DNA of 64,000 bases from contig NC_064041.1 in the NCBI RefSeq assembly GCF_932526225.1, positions 14,230,951 to 14,294,950 of the forward strand. The letters run 5' to 3'. The notes under the pieces are model-generated. The model had not been told where the DNA came from. It saw only the letters and a program-made list of their open reading frames with translations, and did no database searches. Shown here piece by piece: positions 47,212 to 61,872 of this stretch. Origin of the DNA: Nematostella vectensis (taxonomy: Eukaryota > Cnidaria > Anthozoa > Actiniaria > Edwardsiidae). The stretch's first letter is position 1, and every line of letters begins with the position of its first letter. The position numbers were made by a program, and so were the translations under genes.

Positions 47212-48081
47212 GTACATTAGGCATAGATTAAACGGCGTGTCAGAGTCGCACTATTCTGGTTTGGTAGAGGCTCGAGCATAGAGTGGCTCTACAATGAACG
47301 TCGAACTTTTTGTTTGTTAACTCCCATGGGTACGGAGTGTAACAATATAGTCATTAGACACAAAATACATGCTGCTTTGTCTAATGACGCTAAAATGGAG
47401 GACAGAACACGAAGACTAGAAATGACAAGAAAAGCCTTCTTGGTCAGAGGAATATGGTCAAGGAAGAGGAGAATGAATTTATTACATGCTGCAATATATT
47501 GGATAAAAAAGGCGACGACTCCTGCTGCGTCTTCTGTTTTTTCTTTAATTACAAAACAGCATTTCGCATGAAATGCACTCTCATTTCGTGTCCCCGAAAC
47601 AAAAGCTGCACATCTGTACCCGACCCATCGAGTCCTCAGGTAATGATTTCCGAAACGCCACCATTTTCACTATTTCCTGAAAAGGGCGAGGCAAGGGGCT
47701 ACATACGTGCTTTCAGGCTACATACAGGGTCTCAGGGGAGTTATTGCCAATTGGGTGCATGCGCGAAGAACGGGGGGAGCCAATAATACTCTGAACGGGT
47801 AGCTCCTTTTTTATTTTTGTCGATTTGCATTGATTATAAACTAATCTGCATAATGTAATCGGTATGACTGGTGCGACCTTGGAGCACCGTTTAATCCCTC
47901 GCCCTACCAAAGTCGCATTATCCGACTAGTCCACCCGCTTCAGAAAATTGTTGCGACCTTCTCATTAATTCAATTTTGTGCGCAATAAACGGCGTGCTAA
48001 CGTCGCATTAACTGTCGAACTTTTCTAGAGCGGCTCGATAATGCGACCCTGGCACGCCGTTTAATCTAGGCCTTAGAGTAC
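47212..48081. mobile_element. DNA element with ~40-bp inverted termini, 870 bp (unit 3)
   Basis: The left end GTACATTAGGCATAGATTAA and the inverse of the right end GTACTCTAAGGCCTAGATTA align, and both continue into AACGGCGTG. Related blocks lie inside at ~47868-47903 and ~47986-48010. The segment 47452-47796 inside it is also present in units 1 and 2, but without the ends. No transposase gene is evident. Confidence 0.5.
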
Positions 48082-48534
48082 AATGGGTCCCTATGTGTTG
48101 TGTGGCATTCACTTTAATATTATGTGGAATAAATTACCTAATGTAACCAGTCAAGGACGAATAAAATCCTTTCTTGTGTGAGGTCAAGGAGAGTGATTAC
48201 CAAACAATGGCCGACTGGCGTGACAATGCACGTAACTAAAATCTTCCGCATCAATGAATCTCTTTCAGTTCTCTTCGATTTTAAACTTTTATAAGCATGA
48301 ATAAATGTCATTAAAACAGGTCCAATAAATAAAACCCACCTTCTATCACCCGAAAGGAAGAAAGACGCTCGAGAAAAGACCAATAATTTCGCGGGAACTT
48401 GCACTTCAACGACAACGTGACATGAATTTATAATGAGGTGTGAGCGCGCAAGTCATTCTGGGAACTTTAAATCCTCAATGCGCTCTATGCTTATTTTATT
48501 TCCATCGATCACGAGACATCGCAAAGGTAGTTAT

Positions 48535-49199
48535 GAAGGTAATAGGCGCAGGACTACCCAAGACCGGCACCAAATCTCTCGCAGCCGCGCTGAGGCATCT
48601 TGGCTGCATTGTACACGATTTGGAAGATTTGTGATGAGTACAATGCTGCTTTTGAAGGCAATATTCCAGACTTCAAGAAGATGTACAAAGATGTTGATGC
48701 TACAACTGCTTCCCCTGCGTGTTTCTTCTACAAAGAGATCTTCGAAGCCTTTCCTGACTCCAAGGTGATATTGTCTGTCCGAGAGAATGAAGAAACTTGG
48801 CAAAAAAGCGCGCTAAAGACCAAGGAAGTAATTGATTCTGTTCTCGACAGTCCAGTAATCCCAACTGGGAGAAAATGGAGTCACCTCGGGCAAAGAGTTG
48901 GGTTTCACATTTTTAATGAAGTAGATTACCAAAAACACAGCGATGACGTCATCGCTTCTATACCAGCCAATCAGCTGCTTGTGTTTAATCTTAGGGAGGG
49001 GTTGGGGCCGCTATGTGCTTTTCTGGAAGTTGAAGTCCCTGATATTCCATTTTCGCAAATAAACGTGAGTTCTAAAGATGTATTAACTATTTTTCTGAAC
49101 TCCTGGACCGTGCGACGCATAAGGAAGGAATTAATGCTGGTGATGTCTCTTTTCGTTCTACTGACTGCCTGTGTAGGTGCAGTATTTTTTTCTTCGTGA
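48535..49199 (+). pseudogene. Sulfotransferase-family-like gene, frameshifted (unit 3 only)
   Basis: Intronless. Starts MKVIGAGLPKTGTKSLAAAL, with a P-loop-like TGTKSL as in the PAPS-binding loop of sulfotransferases, and reads to a TGA at 48632-48634. A second frame then continues the family pattern (CDEYNAAFEGN, SPACFFYKEIFEAFPDSKV, VILSVRENEETW) to a C-terminal hydrophobic segment (~MSLFVLLTACVGAVFF) and stop at 49199. A small deletion at ~48630 explains the frame change. Known: this family transfers sulfate from PAPS, but many invertebrate members are uncharacterised. This copy is probably a pseudogene unless the deletion is an assembly error. It is the only plus-strand gene-like locus outside mobile elements. 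Confidence 0.75.
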
Positions 49200-51044
49200 A
49201 ACAGAGCCAAGAACGGGGACTAACACGTTTTGTCGCAGTAAATGTGTTCTGAAATGAAAGTTCAGCTTTTATGCTCTGAGTCGGTTAGGGACTGTGCAAT
49301 AATTATCAGGAGGGGGTGTTAAACCAGAAAGGGGGGGCACTGATTTATTGAAACCCTCTTTGTAGTCTCACTAACGACCCTTCTGTTCTATAAATCGCTC
49401 TATATATCTCAACCCTTATAGGCAAAATAATCTCGTTGTTTCTCTCGCGGACTCCCGTAAACATCCATAATCTAGCGGCCACAGCAAGACAACAAAAGGT
49501 TAAGACTTGTTATGTCACAATGACGTCATTAATACGTATATGTATCGCTATTCTTTTAAATATTGCCTAAATTATCAGATATCCGGTTGAAATCATTTTG
49601 CATCATTCAGATATGTCAAAATCAATCTTTTATCGGCTTTACAATGCAAAAAGGCCATAACAACGTTTGGAATCATTTTTTTGTAATAATTTCCGCCATC
49701 TTGAATTCTTATGACTTTTTTCAAAATAACAAAAATCTGGAATTATTACAGAAAAAAGTATTTGCATGAATGAATTACTGCTCATAGTAATGATAAACGC
49801 ATAATATTAGCTTTTAAAGTGTCATCTAGTAAATCTAGTGACAAACAAGCTTTCAGAGAGCAAAATTTACCCACCCCTCCCCCCAAATATCCGAGGTAAA
49901 AAAATTCTAGCGCTGTTGTGAAGCTTGTCACCTAAACAAACTTATAAAGTCAAAAGAGGCATTATAATCTGAGAAACAGAACCAAAACATGAAAAATCCA
50001 CTACTTTTTAGTTTTTGGGAAACGTGTCAAAAAACGGTTGCCAAGGTAACATGGAGCGTTTCCTAGGCATGTCAATGGCATCAAAACGTCCGCAGATAGT
50101 TTTTAGGAAAAGACAACAAGTTTTAGCCTCTTAGCTGCTATCACAAGTTATAGCAATTTTCCCGGAGGGGGGGGGGGCTTAAAGAGCCCCCCCCCAGTCT
50201 GAATAGGGTTAAAGAGCCCCCCCCCCACCCTCCAATTATGAATAGGGTTAACTGCATATACGGCAAGATATAATTTTTCACCAACTGATTCCCGGAGGAC
50301 ATTTGGCGGTTTAGTCGAACTAAGCTATGAGGTGTTGATGTTTGTCCTCATGCCAAAGAAGAATGCATAAGGAAACAAGTGACACGATTTTAGAGGAAGG
50401 GGGGGGAGGGCTACGTAATTTTTCATTATTAGAATCTTATTTTAAGGACGCCTTTTTCGTATAATTATTGAACAGTCACCTGTTTTATTTATTTGTTTTT
50501 TTTTTTTAAATACCGTATTTTTTCGATTAGACCAAGGGAGCTTGAGATACTTTCTCAGAAAATCCAACTCAAGTTTTGAAAGAAAAATGACAAAGTTTAC
50601 TTGCTACCGTGATTTAATGGTGCGGTGTTTATTTATTTTTTTTTCAACTGCGGCGGTCATTGCTAAAGAATTTTTACATTTTATTAAGCCAGCTTTTGAA
50701 AAAAACGGCGTTTTGCTTTTGATGTTGCGAAGTTTGAAGATTAGTGGTTACTATTATCTTTTCGAAAGCAGTCTTCTTTCGCAGGCTACTACTGAGGTTA
50801 TTCAAACAGCTGGCGTGGGCTTCCTGCCCCGCGAGTGTCACTCCCAAAATTTTCATTTTATATTATATTATTATTTTTATATTATATACGATCTGTATCT
50901 AGAAAAAAATAAAAAAAAAATAAAATAAAATATCAAATAAAATCATTACACCGAGCTGTTGTGCACGAAAACAAGTTCTGAGAGCACACTTTTTAAGCGC
51001 CGTCGTAGGTTTGATTTTAAAGCTAGAAGCACTCACTTCAGCAC
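49200..51044. other. Non-coding stretch after sulfotransferase-like gene (unit 3)
   Basis: 49200-49770 is private to unit 3 and I see nothing in it. 49771-51044 matches 4930-5995 of unit 1: C/G tracts near 50166-50226 (with a local duplication of GGGTTAAAGAGCCCCCCC) and an X-box-like site. Confidence 0.6.
50037..50050. promoter_or_regulatory. RFX X-box-like site (GTTGCCAAGGTAAC), unit 3
   Basis: Same place as 24141-24154 with one difference (A for T in the middle), still within the X-box consensus. Confidence 0.4.
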
Positions 51045-53094
<2,050 letters not shown>

Positions 53095-53493
53095 CTTATG
53101 GGAAAAGTGTGCTGGTTGAAGGAAAAAGGTAACGTAAAGGTTTTCTTGAAGCATAGACAGTCAAGCACAATCAATCATTTGTTTTGCGATTAATCAAGAT
53201 GAAACGTACAATTAGGTGGAAAGACTTCGTAAGAGAAATGGAGACGGATGCAGACTGGCAGGCCACCCCTCTGGTAACCGTGTAAACAGATATCTGCCCT
53301 GTGAACATTTTAGTGCAGTCAAAACTCACTTTTTGTCTGCTCAATAACTCCCCAAACAAACTCCTCGCTATTAAGGCACAGAAAGAATGTTTGATTTCTT
53401 TTATAGAATTATCATCAATATATTTTTGCAGAATTTCTCCTGAAACGCGAAAGAAAAAGCAATGACAAAAAACTTCACATCAGCACGCGCTCG

Positions 53494-53565
53494 TGGCGTC
53501 ATTCCCGTGCAGAAGACATTTCAAAATTGATAACTTTTGCTTTACACGAAAGCGCGGTATGAAAG
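53494..53565 (+). promoter_or_regulatory. Decayed CRE/TATA pair (unit 3)
   Basis: The CRE reads TGGCGTCA (53494-53501) and the TATA box TATGAAAG (53558-53565), one substitution in each compared with units 1 and 2. The surrounding sequence is otherwise well preserved. Confidence 0.4.
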
Positions 53566-54278
53566 GGACTTGGTAGGCAAGCTGTCATTCGTCATTAGAG
53601 ACTTCACTGAGTGCAGCGCCCCGTAGAGAAAAGCCAGAAAGCTAGATTAGAGATCAAAATTGGCCGAAAACACACCATTGAAGTAACCACAGTCTATTTA
53701 TTAGCCTTTTCTTAAAACAAAACGAAAAATAACGGAGAATAAGATAGGTTTTGAAGGGTTTTGAAGCGATGAATAATTTTGCAAATTTGTTGTTTGTCCG
53801 CGCGTGCACCTGAATGACGCCATTTCAAATGAGGGCTGTATTTTTCAATTCGAACGAGCGCTGTTTGATTTCTCAATGACAATTTTTGCTCGTTTTTGTA
53901 GAGAATCGACTCCAAATACTTTCCCGAATATGCTTGATAGTTCTTTAACATTCTTTTGTTTACTTTAAAATTGTCGTAGTTTTCCGTATGGCTGTTGTAT
54001 TTTTTGATATATTTTATTCTGGCAGTTACGCTGCGCTCGGGCTGAAATGAGCTCGAGTCGGGCCCAAAACATATTTACGCCCGCGAACATCAACTATATT
54101 GTTATAATTTTTCACGAAGGAAACATCATATGGCAAACAAACTCGGTACGTGTCATGTAGTTGGATGCAACAATATGGTCAAGTGTTGGGTAACGTCATC
54201 GATGACGTCACTTAAAGAAACAAAACGTGATTAAAAGCAAAAACATTCATATCTCTTGAAAAAAACATTGTTTGAAAT

Positions 54279-54435
54279 CTGCCTCGTACCCAGACGCTTA
54301 CTAGCGTGACCGGACTAAGCGTTGACCTTTCCCTTGGTCCTTTGCGCCAGCGCTAAACCTTCCCGTGGCTCATTGCGCTCACTAGTATATTTTTCACTTG
54401 TTTTTACTGACTCCAGACGCCTGGGTACGAGGCAG
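54279..54435. mobile_element. Small inverted-repeat element (157 bp), unit 3
   Basis: CTGCCTCGTACCCAG at the start and its perfect inverted complement at the end. Orthologous to 29454-29610. Confidence 0.68.
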
Positions 54436-54800
54436 GTTTCACAACCAAACTTAGCAGGTGTCATGTTTGTGTCAAGGGAGGTGCCAAATTGTGGTCACTT
54501 TATTTGAACGAAAAAGCAAAGATAGGAAATGAATAAAGCAAAGATATGAACTGAATAATGTACATCAATCGACTTTTTTATCCAAATGTGGAAGTGTGTC
54601 AACAGTTTTCTCGAGGATTGGAGAAGCAATGGCGCTACACTTGCAGTGTCATTGCAGAATAGAACTATATACCTATCAGTAGACCTTGTCCGTGCAAATG
54701 GCAATTCCTAAATAACAGTTCTAGCATCGAAAAATCAGGGGACTCGATTTAATTGAATGCAGGAAATTATTGATAAATCATACGATTCTTAGTTATCACC

Positions 54801-55054
54801 TTAAAGCCGCATTGTCACCTGTTTACTTACGGAGGTCCGACGGAAACCTCAACCTTCAAAAGACAAAAGAATCTATTAAAATCCGAGATATTAAACAGGC
54901 CACCCGCTCTAAATTATCAATCACATCCTCAAAGAAACTTCCAATAGACACACTCCTTTCAATATTTTGAAATAATTTTCGCGTTTTCCGTTAAAAATCA
55001 TCGGATATTGTTAGGTAATCGACCGGAAGTAAACTGGTGACAATACGGCTTTAA
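54801..55054. mobile_element. TTAA-flanked MITE, copy 3
   Basis: Orthologous to 9457-9716, 254 bp because of small internal deletions, with TTAA at both ends. Confidence 0.8.
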
Positions 55055-55231
55055 ATATAACAAATAAATAAGACCACAAGAAACTTTGATCTTAGTACTT
55101 CCATGTGCCATTCGCCATTTGCACCAACGTATTTTGGAAAATGTGTAACTACATCTGATTGTCTGTCATACTCAATAAATTATTCAAAAAAGTCTTGCTC
55201 TGCCTTTATATTGTTTTGTCTTTGACGTAAA

Positions 55232-58200
55232 CTAGTTGACCCAGCCATATGGAAACAGGCCATGCCCTAACCAGAGGTCACATTCTCTATCCAAATACGA
55301 ACGCGCAAAGTCCAGTCCGCTGTCAGTGAAAAGAGCGGTCACCTCAGGATAGGGCTTCCAGCCTGAGCTCTCAACCTTATTGCTATGGATGAATCTACCA
55401 AGCTCCCTTCTTAAATTGACCATGAATCCCTTATCTCTGGCAGATGGCGAATAGCCGAACGCTTCAGGGAAACCGAAAAACGCCAATAGATCCCACATGT
55501 GAAAGGCGTAAGTACTGGTCTTGTCTCCCACAAGCGTGACTGGCTTACTAGGCCAGTTGGTCACCACGTAACGATAGACACTACGCAGTCCGGTGGACGC
55601 GCCACCGGCAAGCACACGTGTTGGGCACGTGACTCGGATATCCGTGACGATATTAGCGTACGAAAGCCGCGGATGTTTGTGTTCAACCAGGTACATTGAA
55701 AATACTTTCTCGATTTCGGCATCACTCAGGAATCTTGAGAGCCTCTCGCTGGCGTATCTCTTGAAGTCACTCAGGTCTGCCTTTGTGTTGAAGAGCTTTC
55801 CGGGAAGGTAGTCTATCTCCTGAGCTGTTGTGCCTAAAATGACGGGTACATCGTTGATTCTCCTACCGGAAGACAACGCAATAAATGGTGGGTATGGTAC
55901 CACATGCCCATCGACTGTTGCCAAGGCACCGCTGAAAAATCCCGGAGTCGGAAGATCGGTCAGGTCTGGCATACTCCAGTAAGGGTATACATTCCACGGG
56001 CTCTTCTGTATAATTCTAGCTACATTAGAACGGTAGAGGCACTCACGCGTAGAAGCAAGGCTGTCATGGGCACAGCCCATACGTTCGACAAAAACCTTGT
56101 TGTCACTAGAAGCATCATTGGCTGATTTACTGAATACAGGGGATGCACTCATAAGGATAGCACCGTGAAAGAGTCCATTAGCTAGCGGGGACACTAACAA
56201 AGCAAGGGAGGAAGTGGCACCAGAACTTTGACCAAGAAGTATAACCCGATCGGGATCTCCACCGAAACGTGCAATATTTGTATGAATCCACGACAACGCC
56301 ATAATTTGATCCATGAATCCGTAATTTCCAGACGTATTGCTTTTGGAGCCGTCTGAGAGAGCGTCTAGGCTCAGAAATCCAAACGCGTTAAGTCTGTAGT
56401 TGAAAGAAATGCCGACAACACCCAAGTTACTCACAAATTCCGGGGTCGGATGAATCCCACTATCGTGTCCAGATCCGTAAGTCAACTCGCCTCCATGAAT
56501 AAATACAAGTACAGGCTGCTTGATATCCACACTTGGCGTCCAAACATTTAAATAAAGGCAATCTTCGCTGCCGATGACTTGATCTTCGCTGTTTAACTGA
56601 GGGCAAACTTTACCGTAAAAAGCAGCATTAAAAGTACCTTGCCAGCAGTGATTATGCCCGCATGGGAAAGGTGGTTTCCATCGCATGTCATTTATAGGGG
56701 GCTTGGCGTAGGGAATCCCCTTGAACACCCAAGCATTTGAATTCCTAGTACCTCGTATTGTTCCACCATCAGTGGCTATAAGAATTGAAGAATCTTCGTC
56801 GTCATTTTCATCATTTTCAGAACTCTTCCCTGGTGTCAGTAACGCAATAAGGACGGCGACGAAGATGACAGTTGATAGGATGAGCACAACGATTATTATG
56901 TTGCGGACCTGAGACCAAAAAAGCTCAACATTAATAAGGGAAGGGTCATTATTTATCGGGGGGGGGGGGGGGGGGGGGAGCGGATGCTAAGTTTAATTTT
57001 TTTCTGGTTCAAAGATTTCGACCCTCCCCCAATCTAGAGCACAAAAATGATGACCCTACCCCCAAAAGGCTACCAACAATTTAGGCCCTCCCCCAAAACA
57101 AAAAAAACAATATTGTATGTGTGTGTGGGGTGAGGGGGGGGGGGACACTGGCTTAGACATGCCCATAAAGGAGCGATGGAGCAGGCCTTAAACACCACCA
57201 AATTTTGCCATTTTTAAATAAATGAAATGCTAATTATTGTTAAAATAGAATAAAGCATCATTAACTTCATCCTAACAGAAATATTATTTAAACATTTTCA
57301 TATCACCAATCTGAAAAGTTATTAGGGGGGGGGGGGGACTCTGACATGATCGAAATTCTTAAATTCAGTGATGGAAGAAGTTAATAAAACCAAAACTCAA
57401 AAGATAGAAATAGTAGAAGGCCACATTTTGGGGATAATGATTTTCAATGCTATCCAAACAAAAGTCATGAAAGTGCAAGCTGAAGGTAGGCGCTTCACAT
57501 TGTTCTCCCAAGAAAAATTTTGAAATTCCAGACTTTTAGGAGGCTCAGAAATTGATCAGAATACCTGTTAAAAAAAGACCCTCCCCTAAACCCTGTATCA
57601 GCATTTGAGAACCTCCTCCCCCCCCCCCCCCGTTAAATAATGCCCTTTCCCTAATGCAAAACATTTTGTCATAGCCAATAAACTCCATCTCCTCCGCTTT
57701 TCTTATCGTGCAGAATCATTTTATTCTTACTGTCACCATGCTTTTTCAGAGATAATGAAATGTATATCATATGCACACATGCGATTGGTTTTACTTAAGC
57801 TTTATGGGTTAGCTAAGGTGTCAGAAAGCTGCCAGTCAAAGGCTATACCGCCACCCCCTCCCCCTTTTTATGTGTATGTATTTAGACTCTTGAGGTGATC
57901 CTGTATTGAGCAAAATGTTAAAATCGCTTTTAAAAATATCGATAGAAAACTGAATTCACCTTGCACGCATAAAGGGTAATTGGAAAGAAAAAATGACAAA
58001 ATATCACAAAATCTTCAATGATGTGCGTGACACGACTTGCATGACAAGGGCTGTGACGTGTGACTCATTTACAATGCATGAAATCTAAAGCTTTCGAGAG
58101 CCAACATTCTCTCGCATTTTGACATTTCCTTTGAATTGTTGTCTGTCTTTTCACATTTTGACATTTACCTTTTCCTTGTAGTCTGTCAAACAAGAGTTCG

Positions 58201-58495
58201 TAAGCAATGCTGGCTGTTATTGGTGCATTTTGCACGGGGATTAACACGGGTTACTCTTGTTTATAATCTTGCATCACGTGGGGAAAATATAGACAATGTA
58301 CTACAGATACACGTTTAATTTAAAGTAACTTTATGGAATTAGATTTGATGGTATTGCAACGATAATTTATGGATTATTTTGATTATACATCAAATTGAAT
58401 TTGCTTATTTGGAGTCGTACACTTACTTTTTTAGAAGGAGCATGGTGCCTTTCGATTTGTATTTCGTCTAGCTCTTCGTTGACCAATGAGCTCAT
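55232..58495 (-). CDS. Membrane-anchored carboxylesterase-like protein, copy C
   Basis: Exon 1 58495-58427 (23 codons, donor GTAAGT) and exon 2 56908-55232 (acceptor CTCAG), phase 0, 581 residues. Same motifs as copy A: membrane segment ~26-47, EDCLYLNVW, HGG, GQSSG, TAQE, AFHMWD. No stop or frameshift is seen, and the intron has no Penelope insertion. With copy A this is one of two apparently intact genes. Differences from copy A are scattered substitutions, for example GG for VG before ASTG and Ser for Gly in FTDSGL near the C-terminus. Confidence 0.89.
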
Positions 58496-59382
58496 TTTGG
58501 AACAAATAGAAAGTCGTCTTGGTAGCAGTAATATTCGGGTATATGTCACAAAATTCGCTCGAATTTCGACTTCATCAACAACTGCGACCTTATTCTTTGA
58601 CTTGTAACCGACAATACTCGTATGCCTGTAGTAACCTAGATAGAAAGAAAGCAGCCCTTGACCTAAAAGCTCCTCGTAAGTTGTGAAGCGCTTGGTGCCA
58701 ACAATAAACTGCGATTACGGTGAGGCATTTCGGATGGTCATACCATTACGTCATCCCTCGAGAAAGTCCACAGGCATCCCAAACAATTGACTCATACCCA
58801 GTCTCTAAAAGAGGGGGGGGGGGGGGGGGGGAGAGGAGTTTCTGTATAGTAACTGCGGAAATAGGTAGCCGGAATAATTTCCCAAATTATTTTAGATCCC
58901 TTACTCCCGCCCCTACTACCATGAGCATTGAGGCTACCTCCTTAGTTAATAGTGTCGAGCGAAACGTATGACGGCACGAAAGTTCCCTATCTGCCTCTCC
59001 ATTCTCCGTGTGGGTCATACTCTTCGTTGGCTTTTTCCTATATCCGACAGAAACAGTTGCAGTGCATGATGCAGCAAATTTGATTGACAAGGCAGACTCA
59101 TAGGGTCCTGGGCGAGATAGTTTTTTTCGGATTGCGTCCGATGCGTTAGCCTTTGACGCAGCCGGAAATAATACAGGCTACCATACGTCAGTTCTGGGGA
59201 TACTCCCTTGTGATTACCCATAACCCATTGCGCAAATTCCAAATTTTAGCAAGGTTCAGTTTAGACAGGGTTCAAGCCTCATCTAGCCATTTTTAAACTT
59301 TTAAAAAAGTTATCACACATTCGTCTTTCAGGTCTTGACTGTGAAGGAGATAGAATGAGTGGGATTCTTGTTTATTAACTTC
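58496..59382. other. 5' flank of carboxylesterase copy C, non-coding
   Basis: No gene supported. Poly-G run (~58813-58831) longer than in unit 1. Leads into the minisatellite. Confidence 0.5.
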
Positions 59383-61659
59383 TATATGACCGGTCCCTAA
59401 AGTGTGGTCGATCCCTAATATATGACCGGTCCCTAATATATGACCGGTCCCTAATATATGACCGGTCCCTAAAGTGTGGTCGATCCCTAATATATGACCG
59501 GTCCCTAAAGTGTGGTCGATTCCTAATGTATGACCGGTCCCTAAAGTGTGGTCGATCCCTAATATATGACCGGTCCCTAAAGTGTGGTCGATCCCTAATA
59601 TATGACGGATCCCTAAAGTGTGGTCGATCCTTAATATATGACCGGTCCCTAAAGTGTGGTCGATCCCTAATGTATGACCGGTCCCTAAAGTGTGGTCGAT
59701 CCCTAATGTATGACCGGTCCCTAAAGTGTGGTCGATCCCTAATATATGACCGATCCCTAATATATGACCGGTCCCTAATATATGACCGGTCCCTAAAGTG
59801 TGGTCGATTCCTAATATATGACCGGTCCCTAAAGTGTGGTCGATCCCTAATGTATGACCGGTCCCTAAAGTGTGGTCGATCCCTAATATATGACCGGTCC
59901 CTAAAGTGTGGTCGATTCCTAATATATGACCGATCCCTAATATATGACCGGTCCCTAAAGTGTGGTCGATTCCTAATATATGACCGATCCCTAAAGTGTG
60001 GTCGATTCCTAATATATGACCGATCCCTAAAGTGTGGTCGATCCCTAATATATGACCGGTCCCTAAAGTGTGGTCGATCCCTAATATATGACCGGTCCCT
60101 AATGTATGACCGGTCCCTAATATATGACCGGTCCCTAAAGTGTGGTCGATCCCTAATATATGACCGGTCCCTAAAGTGTGGTCGATCCCTAATATATGAC
60201 CGGTCCCTAAAGTGTGGTCGATCCCTAATATATGACCGGTCCCTAAAGTGTGGTCGATTCCTAATGTATGACCGATCCCTAAAGTGTGGTCGATTCCTAA
60301 TATATGACCGGTCCCTAAAGTGTGGTCGATCCCTTATATATGACCGATCCCTAAAGTGTGGTCGATCCCTAATATATGACCGGTCCCTAAAGTGTGGTCG
60401 ATTCCTAATGTATGACCGGTCCCTAAAGTGTGGTCGATCCCTAATATATGACCGGTCCCTAAAGTGTGGTCGATTCCTAATATATGACCGATCCCTAATA
60501 TATGACCGGTCCCTAAAGTGTGGTCGATTCCTAATATATGACCGATCCCTAAAGTGTGGTCGATTCCTAATATATGACCGATCCCTAAAGTGTGGTCGAT
60601 CCCTAATATATGACCGGTCCCTAAAGTGTGGTCGATCCCTAATATATGACCGGTCCCTAATGTATGACCGGTCCCTAATATATGACCGGTCCCTAAAGTG
60701 TGGTCGATCCCTAATATATGACCGGTCCCTAAAGTGTGGTCGATCCCTAATATATGACCGGTCCCTAAAGTGTGGTCGATCCCTAATATATGACCGGTCC
60801 CTAAAGTGTGGTCGATTCCTAATGTATGACCGATCCCTAAAGTGTGGTCGATTCCTAATATATGACCGGTCCCTAAAGTGTGGTCGATCCCTAATATATG
60901 ACCGATCCCTAAAGTGTGGTCGCTCCCTAATATATGACCGGTCCCTAAAGTGTGGTCGATTCCTAATGTATGACCGGTCCCTAAAGTGTGGTCGATTCCT
61001 AATGTATGACCGGTCCCTAAAGTGTGGTCGATCCCTAATATATGACCGATCCCTAAAGTGTGGTCGATTCCTAATGTATGACCGATCCCTAAAGTGTGGT
61101 CGATTCCTAATATATGACCGGTCCCTAAAGTGTGGTCGATCCCTAATATATGACCGGTCCCTAAAGTGTGGTCGATCCCTAATATATGACCGATCCCTAA
61201 TGTATGACCGGTCCCTAAAGTGTGGTCATCCCCTAAGGTGTGGTTAGCACCTAAGGTACGGTCGCTCCCTAAGGCGTGGTCAGCCCCTAAGGTGTGGTCA
61301 GCCCCTAAGGTGTGGTTAGCCCCTAAGGTACGGTCGCTCCCTAAGGTGTGGTTAGCCCCTAAGGTGTGGTTAGCCCCTAAGGCGTGGTCAGCCCCTAAGG
61401 TGTGGTTAGCCCCTAAGGTACGGTCGCTCCCTAAGGTGTGGTCAGCCCCTAAGGTGTGGTTAGCCCCTAAGGTACGGTCGCTTCCTAAGGCGTGGTCAGC
61501 CCCTAAGGTGTGGTCGCTCCCTAAGGTGTGGTTAGCCCCTAAGGTGTGGTCAGCCCCTAAGGTGTGGTCAGCCCCTAAGGTGTGGTTAGCCTCTAAGGTG
61601 TGGTCAGCCCCTAAGGTGTGGTCAGCCCCTAAGGTTTGTTCAGCCCCTAAGGTGTGGTG
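59383..61659. repeat. 36-bp/18-bp minisatellite, copy 3 (~2.3 kb) with 558-bp higher-order repeat
   Basis: 36-bp units to ~61224, then 18-bp GGTGTGGTTAGCCCCTAA-type monomers to 61659. In the 36-bp part, isolated 18-bp half units appear at the same places in two successive blocks, 59851-60408 and 60409-60966. This gives a period of 558 bp (31 x 18). The end with 18-mers is nearly identical to that of unit 2. Confidence 0.95.
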
Positions 61660-61872
61660 TATCAATCTACCGATGGACTGCCTAGAAATTATGTCTTTGC
61701 ATTATACAGTTGGCTCTTGATAGCTAGAGCCTCGGAGAGCAAGACCAGTGTCACCTCCGTCTGCTCCAAAGAAAGGTAAGTAAACACTATCCCCTTGGTA
61801 TGACATCATACAAACAGTCAAATATAGGTTTGTATAACTTAAATCAAACTTGAAAAGAACACATCTGCGCTC

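Noticed and set aside
48138-48404. Minus-strand open frame of 88 codons upstream of the sulfotransferase-like gene
   Set aside because: No motif, no homologous counterpart in the other units, and AT-rich composition. Probably chance.
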